A stretch of DNA of 64,000 nt from Euryarchaeota archaeon UBA486 (lineage in GTDB: Archaea > Thermoplasmatota > Poseidoniia > Poseidoniales > Poseidoniaceae): positions 82,429 to 146,428 of the forward strand of contig DAET01000046.1 in the NCBI GenBank assembly GCA_002497765.1, read 5' to 3'. Below the pieces are notes generated by a model. The model had not been told where the DNA came from. It searched no databases and saw only the letters and a list, made by a program, of their open reading frames with translations. Made by a program: the position numbers and the translations under genes. Positions within the stretch are counted from its first letter, which is position 1. Each line of letters opens with the position of its first letter. This document shows positions 57,100-64,000 of this stretch, piece by piece.

Positions 57100-60000
57100 A
57101 TGTCAAATCAAACGCACCCGAAAACAAAGCCAATTTTCCTGATGTTGTTGATGCTTCTCGCTCCGTTTGCCTCCGCCAACGTTACCACGTTCGCTGACGG
57201 CAGTTCGGAGGTTGACATCGAAATCCGAGACGGGAACGATCTCGAAAATCTCGTGGATGGAGCGATTAACCTTCCCGACGGTGAAACGGTCACCGGGGCT
57301 TCGATGATCATCCACACCAAGATGGTTGAGCACGGTGCTCACTCCCGCATTGACCTCGAAACCACCCAGCGCGTCTGGAACCCCCAATACAACAACCAGC
57401 TCACGGAATTTTCCGACGAGTCCCTCTTCCAATACGAGGACGGCACCCAAGCCACACCTGTATCCCTCGTTTCCGAAGGCTTCCTGACCGACTTTGAGGG
57501 CACCAATGGTGGCTTTACCGATTCAACCAATCCTTCCTCCATGCCGTCCAGCGGCATCGGTTGGGAGCACGGGTCGCTCTCTGCGACCGACATTCCCGGC
57601 GGCTGCGCTTCGGGCCAGGAGTGTTGGGGGACCAACCTCGCCGACACCAATTACACCGATGACAACGACGACGGCAACACGCCGCCTTCGTACCTCCCCT
57701 TCGTCGTCGCCATGACCAGCACCGACCTGTTCGTTGATCCGCTCCTCAAGAGCAAAACAGCCTTCTTTGATTCATGGTGGAACCTGGAAACTTCCACCGG
57801 CTCCCAACCGAACAGCAAACGTTTCTCTGATTGCGGCTACCTTCAGATTCGTTCCTCGCCCAACCCCGGCTTCCCTCCCGACGACAGCGGTTTTCAGGTC
57901 ATCGCATTCGACCAGCAAGCCAGCACCGGTTTGGTGTACGGCACCAACTACGCTCAAGGCGGCGGCTCTGGAAACAACTGGGACGGCAAGATCACCAGCA
58001 ACTGTGGCGGCCTGCAAAACGGTAGCCAGTGGGAGTGGGGTCTTGCCGGTTCCTCCACCACGGCCCAAAACCCCACGGGCTGGAACAATCTCGCCGTCGA
58101 TTTGACGGATTACATCGACGAGTACGTTCAACTTCGCTTCGTGCTTCACCACACCGGTCGTTCCGCCATGAACATCGACGACAACATGTCGGGCTGGTAC
58201 GTCGACAACTTCCGATTGGGCGACCTCTTGCCTCAGAGCGCCAGCATGACCGTTCGTGGCATGACGCCGTCAACTTTGGGCGGCGAAAACCATCCCAACG
58301 GCTACGGCATTCTCACCGTCGAAGCCGAGACCTCCCTTTCGGCTACGCTGACCGTCGACGTCCTCGACACCAACAACAACCCTGTCACGGGCAAGGACGG
58401 CTCCATGATGACCGGTCTTTCCGGCGACATCATCGAGTTGTGGAACATCGATTCGGCTGATTACCGTGCTGTCAATCTAAAGTTCAACTTCGATTCGGGT
58501 CCCGACCGACTCTCAACGCCGATTCTCCACGGTTTCAGCATCGGTTCTCGCGTCGGAACTGGATTCAACTTCTCGGCGATCGGACCGGTTCAAATCGATG
58601 GCGGCATTTGGCAAACGATGGGCGGTGGAGAGCCGATGATCTACGTTCCGAACCTGAAACGAGACGCCTACACACCAGCGCTCGAGCGCAGCAAATTCAG
58701 CTACCCCATCACGGCCATGACGCCAGTCATCCAAGACGACTGCAGCGAATCGCCGTCCATTGAGATCACGCCCACCGGTCAAACCACCAGTATCAGTGTC
58801 GAAAACGGCGTCAGGTCCACGTTCGATGATCCGCTGTTTGGCTTCAACGCCGTGACCTCGTATCTTGGGCCGTGCGACGTTGGTGGCATTTGGTTCGACT
58901 TGGAATTCGGACATCACGCCAAGAACGTTGAAATCGACGTGGCCAACGATGGCGATGTCGACTACGGCTTCACCGAGCCAGCGTTTGACATGTTTGGACG
59001 CCAAACCAAGTTCGTCTCGGGTACCGTTGACGGCGTCAACTACGCCGCCGATGACGCCACCCTCACCCTTGGCGTGAACGGTCAAGCGACCGGGGGCTTC
59101 TTCCTCCTGCCCGAAGGGGCTGACATTACGGCCGCCGATTTCGGTATGGACCAAATTTCCATTCGCTCGAACAGTGACCCGACCGAAGGCTTCGAACTCA
59201 CACTCATGGCAGGTTCCCAATCCGTTGTGCTTGGCGACATGCCCAACAGCACCACGCTGGTTCAAGAGATGCTCAACCAGCCGATGGACTTCGTCGGCGC
59301 TCTGCAGAGCCTGATGACCAACCCCTCCGTTGCAGGGACGCATCAGGACGAATTCGGCCGCTACTGGGTCATGCTCCGCTTCATGGTTGACTCGCCAAAC
59401 GCCTCCTCGGGAACTTCGTTGGACATCGTCGACCTTGACATCGTCTACGATTACGGTACCACCCTTGACGAGACCGACGGCTTTGACCTCGAACTCAATC
59501 AGGGCGTTGCCTTGTGGACCGGTGGCGCAACCGCAACGGTCCCCGTCGCAGTGTCCAGTTCCACCGGTGGCGGTGTGATGTTGAGCGACCTGAGCGTCTC
59601 CTCCAGCACCGGCTACAGCAACACGCTGACCCTCACCGACAACCCGGTGGGCTTGTACCCCAACGGCGACATCTATGAGGTGGTCACCACACACGCTGTC
59701 GACCCGTTGACCGGCACTTCGCTGGCTGAGGCATGGCTGACCTTTGAGTCCGAATCTGGCTACATCAAGCTCTCGTGGAGCGATTTCATGTCCTTCGCTG
59801 AAGCCAGCGACGAACACGACCACATCCAACTCGAATCCACGTCCTCGGTGGCGGACATCACCAACGGCAAGGAGATCACCTGGCACTTCCGTGTCAACCC
59901 GACCTGGGACGACACGCCGGCCGTTCGCATGTATGCTGGTCTCACGGCCACCAACGGCGTCAACGGACTCCCCGACGCTGTGCTGCTTGAACCATCGGTT

Positions 60001-62970
60001 GGCAACGCCGTGGAAAACGATGCAGGTATCACCTCCTTTGAGTTGCAAAACAGCATCGGTGCACCGCAGTCTTTGAGCGGAGCTGAATCGGGACAAGACA
60101 TCAACCTCATTGGCCAAATCCGCCTTGAGGACCTGAACGAAGCACCCGACCCCTCCTCCTACTTCCTCACGCTTGAGTTGAAGCACGTCAACACGACCGA
60201 CGGCAACATCACGGTTGAGTGGGAAGAGGTGGCGAACCGCTCGGGTGTCATCGGCGGCGACTTCAACTGGAACGTTGACCTTGGTGCCGCAGCCGGCAGC
60301 GAAACCTACCGCTTCGCCGCACGTGGATACGAAGGTGGTGAACTGCTGTGCCCGCCCTCGCAGTACAACCCCGACGAAACCTGTGCCATTCCGTTCGACA
60401 TCACCATCGACACCTACGAGCCGAACCTGCTCGACCTTCAGGTGCTGAGTCCCGGAACCGACGCCAACGTCGACTCCAACTGGCGAACCCTGCTTGACGA
60501 CACATGGGTGGTTCCACAGGCGAACCAGCAAATTCGCATGTCGAGCCAAGACTTGCCAAGCCCGCCTGCCACGCTTGACCTCCATCTTTGGGTTGAGAAC
60601 GACCACGATACGAACAGCGACGGTCTGCCCGATGCAGATGAATACATCACCATCACCCTCAACGGCGACGGCGAAGCACCAACGGCCAATTATTCTGGCA
60701 ACTACAACGACTTGGCCAACGAAGGCTTGGAAGGGAAGGTGTCACTCTGGATTGAAGGGTACGACCTTGCAGGCAACCCCATTGACGGTGGCGGTCCCGG
60801 CTTTGACAACGACCGGGTTACCTACGTCTCCATGTCGTCCAAGACGCCAGTGATTCGTAACTTCTTCATCGAGGATTCGAAGGGAAGCAGTTTCCTCAAC
60901 TCCAACGAACTTCAGTGGGACGGTACGTGGAACCAAACCATGTACGCCGGCAACACCTACCACCTCATCCTTGAGGCCAGTGATGACAACGGTTGGCGCG
61001 ACGTTGACTTCTTCCAAGTCAACCTTGACAAGACCGCTGATGACATGACCGTGTGGTACTTCCCACGCAATCAAACCGCCTGGACCGACAGCCCTCACAT
61101 CGATATCGTGTACGACGAGGACGTTGCGCCCTCCATGTTGACCATGGACAACACGGCCCTCATCGACCCCTTCGAATCCGATTTCATTCTGAACATCCCG
61201 ATTCGAATTGATTGGGGCATCGTTGGTCTTGACGGCAAGGACATCGAGCCCAAGTTGCAAATGCAGGATCTTGACAACCCGCTCTACACGATGCTCTCGG
61301 GTGTCCCAGGCCGCTACATCCAGATTTGGCGATACAGCGACGGCATCCAACTTGACTTCCGTACCGACGAGGTGAACAACCTCATGGTTACCCCGATGTT
61401 TGAAGACGCCAGTGCACCGTTCACCAGTGACGTTCGCCAAGGGTTCATCTTTGCCGGCGACACCGTGCAGTTCACCGGTCAGTTCGCCTTCCGCGAGGGT
61501 ATCTTTGACAGCGTCTACATCAACCCCGAAGTTGAATTGACGCTGGAAATCACCCGTGAGGACGCTGCAGAGGATTTCAACAAGGGCTACATCGCTACAC
61601 CGGGTGAAGTCATCACGCACACCTTCACCGGCGGCGTGTTTGACATCAACATCACAGCACCGGTGTTCACCAACGAATACACCTACACGTACAAGCTGAT
61701 CAACCTGCCCGACGGTGCTGAAGACTTCACGGCAGCGCTTTGCGCCACGTCGACGTCCTACGGTTGCGGTGAATTCACCCTCAAGGTCGACCGAACACCG
61801 CCCGAGGTGTTGCCCAACACGTGGCTCGCCGAGAAGGGCGCCCTGCCGGCCGGTGCAAACGACCGCATCATTGCCAACACCCTGTCCACGGCCAACTACC
61901 ATTGCGTTGACATTCAGGCCCAAATCAAGGAGCAGGAAGCCATGTTCCCCGGCGACCTCCAGGTTAACTGGATGTTCTACAGCAACACCATCGACTACAC
62001 GCCGTGGTCTGAATACGCCGAATACTTCGGATTTGAGCCCTCCTCAGCCACCTTGTCGCTGAGCACCCTCAGCGGTGGCTACTTGGCAACGGCGACCTGC
62101 CTCGACCTGTGGCCGCTGTCCGACAACGAGCCACGTGTCTTTGACGCCGAGGTCAACGAAGCCAACCAGCCCACGGTCGTGTTCTGGATTTCAGGTGCTG
62201 ACTCCGCGGGTTCAACCGTTCGATTGGGCGGTGGAGCGCAAGAGGACGGCAGCGTTCTGCCCATCTTCTCTGGCCAAGCCCAGCACAAGTCCGAATACAC
62301 CTTCATTGAAGAGAAGGCCACGTTCGAGATTCAGGACGTGCTCCTAAGCGATGACCCACGTGTTGGTGAGAGCATGAAGCTCCGCATCAAGGTCAAGAAC
62401 ACCGGTTCGATGGCCGGTGTGGCCGATTTGGTCATCAAGTCGGTGACCGATGGCGGTACCCCGGTGGTTGAAGACACGATCTCCACTCCTGAACTGGGCA
62501 TCCAAGAGGTCAGCGATTGGGTGGAAGTCACCCTCGCTCCGTTTGCCGCTCAAACCACGGGCATGTACTACACCATCAGTCTCAACGGCTCCAGCGAAAG
62601 CATCTACGATGGCTCCCAAGGCCAGTGGGCCGATGTGTTCAACGTCAAGGTTCAGGCCGAAGAGGACGGGGGCAACTTGTTGCTCATCGTCATCATCTTG
62701 GTCGCTGTCATCGGCGTTCTCGGCACCCTGGTCTTTGTGCTCGCCCGTCGAGGAGGCGGGGCCTCCATGCTCGATGACGAGTACGAGGAGGAGGACGAGG
62801 AAGAGGGCTACGGCGAGACGAAGGTCCTTGCCCAGATTCCTGCCGATGTTGACCCGGAAATGGCACGAGCCATGCAGCAGTTCCCGCAGTGGACCCAAGA
62901 AGAAATCCAAGGCTACTTCGACCAAGGATGGAACGTTGAGTCCCTTCAGGACTGGGTCAACAACCAGTGA
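57100..62970 (+). CDS. Giant membrane-anchored surface protein (1956 residues)
   Basis: The protein begins with a signal peptide (KPIFLMLLMLLAPFASANV) and ends with a transmembrane helix (LLLIVIILVAVIGVLGTLVFVLA). A highly acidic patch (DEYEEEDEEEGYGE) and a cytosolic tail (MARAMQQFPQWTQEEIQGYF, then GWNVESLQDWV) follow. The ectodomain is acidic, beta-rich, Thr/Asn/Asp-rich and has many N-x-S/T sequons. It contains a jelly-roll-like stretch near residues 180-370 (FDSWWNLE, WYVDNFRLGD) and an EF-type DxDxDG loop (NDHDTNSDGLPDADE) near 1165. A CARDB-like segment precedes the anchor (SMKLRIKVKNTGSMAGVADL). It likely forms part of the cell envelope or an adhesin. The helical tail may bind cytosolic partners. 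Confidence 0.9.
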   Translation: MSNQTHPKTKPIFLMLLMLLAPFASANVTTFADGSSEVDIEIRDGNDLENLVDGAINLPDGETVTGASMIIHTKMVEHGAHSRIDLETTQRVWNPQYNNQLTEFSDESLFQYEDGTQATPVSLVSEGFLTDFEGTNGGFTDSTNPSSMPSSGIGWEHGSLSATDIPGGCASGQECWGTNLADTNYTDDNDDGNTPPSYLPFVVAMTSTDLFVDPLLKSKTAFFDSWWNLETSTGSQPNSKRFSDCGYLQIRSSPNPGFPPDDSGFQVIAFDQQASTGLVYGTNYAQGGGSGNNWDGKITSNCGGLQNGSQWEWGLAGSSTTAQNPTGWNNLAVDLTDYIDEYVQLRFVLHHTGRSAMNIDDNMSGWYVDNFRLGDLLPQSASMTVRGMTPSTLGGENHPNGYGILTVEAETSLSATLTVDVLDTNNNPVTGKDGSMMTGLSGDIIELWNIDSADYRAVNLKFNFDSGPDRLSTPILHGFSIGSRVGTGFNFSAIGPVQIDGGIWQTMGGGEPMIYVPNLKRDAYTPALERSKFSYPITAMTPVIQDDCSESPSIEITPTGQTTSISVENGVRSTFDDPLFGFNAVTSYLGPCDVGGIWFDLEFGHHAKNVEIDVANDGDVDYGFTEPAFDMFGRQTKFVSGTVDGVNYAADDATLTLGVNGQATGGFFLLPEGADITAADFGMDQISIRSNSDPTEGFELTLMAGSQSVVLGDMPNSTTLVQEMLNQPMDFVGALQSLMTNPSVAGTHQDEFGRYWVMLRFMVDSPNASSGTSLDIVDLDIVYDYGTTLDETDGFDLELNQGVALWTGGATATVPVAVSSSTGGGVMLSDLSVSSSTGYSNTLTLTDNPVGLYPNGDIYEVVTTHAVDPLTGTSLAEAWLTFESESGYIKLSWSDFMSFAEASDEHDHIQLESTSSVADITNGKEITWHFRVNPTWDDTPAVRMYAGLTATNGVNGLPDAVLLEPSVGNAVENDAGITSFELQNSIGAPQSLSGAESGQDINLIGQIRLEDLNEAPDPSSYFLTLELKHVNTTDGNITVEWEEVANRSGVIGGDFNWNVDLGAAAGSETYRFAARGYEGGELLCPPSQYNPDETCAIPFDITIDTYEPNLLDLQVLSPGTDANVDSNWRTLLDDTWVVPQANQQIRMSSQDLPSPPATLDLHLWVENDHDTNSDGLPDADEYITITLNGDGEAPTANYSGNYNDLANEGLEGKVSLWIEGYDLAGNPIDGGGPGFDNDRVTYVSMSSKTPVIRNFFIEDSKGSSFLNSNELQWDGTWNQTMYAGNTYHLILEASDDNGWRDVDFFQVNLDKTADDMTVWYFPRNQTAWTDSPHIDIVYDEDVAPSMLTMDNTALIDPFESDFILNIPIRIDWGIVGLDGKDIEPKLQMQDLDNPLYTMLSGVPGRYIQIWRYSDGIQLDFRTDEVNNLMVTPMFEDASAPFTSDVRQGFIFAGDTVQFTGQFAFREGIFDSVYINPEVELTLEITREDAAEDFNKGYIATPGEVITHTFTGGVFDINITAPVFTNEYTYTYKLINLPDGAEDFTAALCATSTSYGCGEFTLKVDRTPPEVLPNTWLAEKGALPAGANDRIIANTLSTANYHCVDIQAQIKEQEAMFPGDLQVNWMFYSNTIDYTPWSEYAEYFGFEPSSATLSLSTLSGGYLATATCLDLWPLSDNEPRVFDAEVNEANQPTVVFWISGADSAGSTVRLGGGAQEDGSVLPIFSGQAQHKSEYTFIEEKATFEIQDVLLSDDPRVGESMKLRIKVKNTGSMAGVADLVIKSVTDGGTPVVEDTISTPELGIQEVSDWVEVTLAPFAAQTTGMYYTISLNGSSESIYDGSQGQWADVFNVKVQAEEDGGNLLLIVIILVAVIGVLGTLVFVLARRGGGASMLDDEYEEEDEEEGYGETKVLAQIPADVDPEMARAMQQFPQWTQEEIQGYFDQGWNVESLQDWVNNQ

Positions 62971-62979
62971 GGCCCTTGC

Positions 62980-63780
62980 ATGTCCTCGTTGTGGACCGAT
63001 ACGGTCTGGGAGGACCCTGACGGTGGACGGGTCATCGTTCACGGGACGATGCCAACGGTGGTGTACCCCAACGCCATGCGACCACGGGCGACCTGGCACG
63101 GTTTGGCGCTGCTTGAATCGCCCGATGTCGTTGATCTGTGGATTCAGGAAGAAGCCGATGAAGCGGAATCGCAAGGCATCAACCTCACGCACGCGCTGCT
63201 CTCCGGCGGGGCCTTCGGCAAATACATCGAAGGCATTGAGACGCTTGAGGCCCTTCAGGGCGGTCGTTTCCCCGACCCGGAACCCCGCCGGCTTCAACGA
63301 AACGCCGACCGGCACGGCCGGGCGGTCTTCTTCATCGAACCCTTGGCCGATGATGAGGACTGGGGCGATTACTTGACGCAGGAAGCAAGAGCCGTCTCAC
63401 ACTGGCGAAAATTACTGGGCATGGTACGCGTGGGGAAGCGATGGAAAAAGAGCGTCAAGCAACATCTGTTCAACGCTCAACCCCCGCCCAAGGGCCAATC
63501 CGTGGACTATTCGACAGCGAGCGTGTTGGCCGCTGCTTGGTGGGAGCTTTCTGAGTGGTTGAGCACGCCCGCTCTCGCCAACCGACGCAACGAGCGCTAC
63601 GCTGCGCGTGTACGCGGCGCCCTCGCCTCGCTTCGTTCCGACCTTGGCGATGACGCCACCCTGCTGCTCGTGGTTCACCAGCCTCATGCAGCGGCCATGG
63701 TGAAGGCGCTGGATGCAAACAGGACGGTGGAGGAGATTTCATCAACAGCCACCACCTCCACCCACACGGAGGAAGAGTGA
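62980..63780 (+). CDS. Hypothetical soluble protein downstream of the giant surface protein
   Basis: This 266-residue cytoplasmic protein is rich in Trp, His and Glu. The N-terminal part (VWEDPDGGRVIVHGTMPTVV) looks beta, the middle is helical (VVDLWIQEEADEAESQGINL) and the C-terminal part has GALASLRSDLGDDATLLLVVHQPHAAAMVKAL. The VVHQPHAAAMV strand-loop-helix recalls a TraB-type or hydrolase fold, but this is not convincing. The gene starts 9 bp after the surface-protein stop and 1 bp before the next ORF, so the three form one unit. No family recognised. Confidence 0.7.
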   Translation: MSSLWTDTVWEDPDGGRVIVHGTMPTVVYPNAMRPRATWHGLALLESPDVVDLWIQEEADEAESQGINLTHALLSGGAFGKYIEGIETLEALQGGRFPDPEPRRLQRNADRHGRAVFFIEPLADDEDWGDYLTQEARAVSHWRKLLGMVRVGKRWKKSVKQHLFNAQPPPKGQSVDYSTASVLAAAWWELSEWLSTPALANRRNERYAARVRGALASLRSDLGDDATLLLVVHQPHAAAMVKALDANRTVEEISSTATTSTHTEEE

Positions 63781-63781
63781 G

Positions 63782-64000
63782 ATGGCGACCGGAAGCATCG
63801 ATGTCCGCGTTGAAAACCAACTCGTTCGCTTTGTTTGCCCGACGCCCCTCGACCACGACCGTGTGGTCGCTGAGGTCGGTGGTCAACGCAACAGTGGTGT
63901 GGTGATCAAAGCGATGGAGCGGCCACGAGCCACCCTCGTCATCGACGAAGAGGGGCGCATCGTCGTTCACGGCACCCACCGCGTAGAAGCGGCTCGCGCA
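63782..64000 (+). CDS. TBP-fold-like protein (3' end cut by window edge)
   Basis: Seventy-three residues are visible. The pattern IDVRVENQLVRF, LDHDRVVAEVGG, SGVVIKAMERPRATLVIDEE and GRIVVHGTHRVEAARA follows one repeat of the TATA-binding protein: strand-helix-strand, then the (P/R)-x-T-x-L-I-x-x-x-G-x-x-V-x-x-G and AxxA features. The intercalating phenylalanines of TBP are absent in the visible repeat. It starts 1 bp after the preceding stop. It could be a divergent TBP, a TBP-domain protein with another role, or a superficial match, and the missing half would decide. Confidence 0.5.
   Translation, partial: MATGSIDVRVENQLVRFVCPTPLDHDRVVAEVGGQRNSGVVIKAMERPRATLVIDEEGRIVVHGTHRVEAARA

Noticed and set aside
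58513..60606. A 697-residue minus-strand frame inside the giant surface protein
   Set aside because: The same antisense effect applies: Val/Gly/Arg-rich, no motifs, no ribosome site, fully inside a convincing gene.
1..64000. Mobile elements, CRISPR arrays and integration sites
   Set aside because: I found no transposase or integrase-like protein, no regularly spaced direct repeats and no duplicated tRNA 3' end in the window.

Overview
The window reads as a chromosomal segment of a planktonic euryarchaeon, most likely Marine Group II (Candidatus Poseidoniales, Thermoplasmatota). Supporting signs are archaeal information genes (Alba, Orc1/Cdc6, Bud32, a deoxyhypusine synthase, a TBP-like fold), an HTH_10 regulator, archaeal TATA boxes with short or absent leaders, very large surface proteins with one C-terminal membrane anchor, and many bacterial-type metabolic genes (NadA, GlpX, CrcB, crotonases, biotin carboxylase). 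Coding density is high, strands are mixed, and genes often abut or overlap. The lineage is inferred from gene content only. I see no IS element, prophage, CRISPR array or rRNA.

Layout. 1-4.4 kb: a truncated secreted M14 carboxypeptidase, a small conserved protein, then agmatinase, AdoMet decarboxylase and deoxyhypusine synthase (polyamine to hypusine). 4.4-7.5 kb: a large surface protein. 7.6-17.2 kb: tRNA-Gly(GCC), Alba, arsenate reductase-type phosphatase, a cysteine-free Mrp/Nbp35 ATPase with a DUF971 partner, a PAP2/Aur1-like membrane enzyme, Bud32, NadA, CrcB, XTPase, and two unknown proteins, the second behind a structured leader with a tiny upstream ORF. 17.3-21.3 kb: a crotonase, an ABC exporter pair and a P-loop kinase. 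21.4-26.5 kb: a Tad/Epd-like pilus operon (ATPase, two platform proteins, two pilin-like proteins). 26.5-34.7 kb: 2-phosphoglycerate kinase, aldehyde dehydrogenase, PaaG-like crotonase, 3-hydroxyacyl-CoA dehydrogenase, EamA transporter, a small unknown protein and a BoxB-like diiron oxygenase. The last four of these read leftward in one run behind an HTH_10 regulator, with a palindromic operator at the oxygenase promoter.

34.7-40.9 kb: class II FBPase, MoaC and MoaE, a flavoprotein of the geranylgeranyl-reductase type, a crotonase, a DhnA-type FBP aldolase, a NaChBac-like voltage-gated channel and a small winged-helix protein. 41-46.7 kb: an AT-rich control region, an 834-residue winged-helix protein of unknown function, a 342-bp gap holding a highly folded candidate ncRNA, a fusion of the last two CoA-biosynthesis enzymes, a glycosyltransferase and a membrane protein. 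46.8-57 kb: Orc1/Cdc6 with an unusual upstream region, an RNase Z-like hydrolase, a CysJ-type reductase without flavodoxin, a fatty-acid-hydroxylase-like diiron membrane enzyme, biotin carboxylase, a PfkB kinase, a membrane protein, an EF-Tu/SelB-like protein with no usable G-domain, and a hotdog thioesterase. 57-64 kb: a 1956-residue surface protein, an unknown protein, and a TBP-like ORF cut by the window edge.

Taken together, the metabolic genes suggest a heterotroph that degrades fatty acids and probably aromatic acyl-CoAs, runs gluconeogenesis, and carries an elaborate cell surface (pilus, giant anchored proteins, secreted peptidase).
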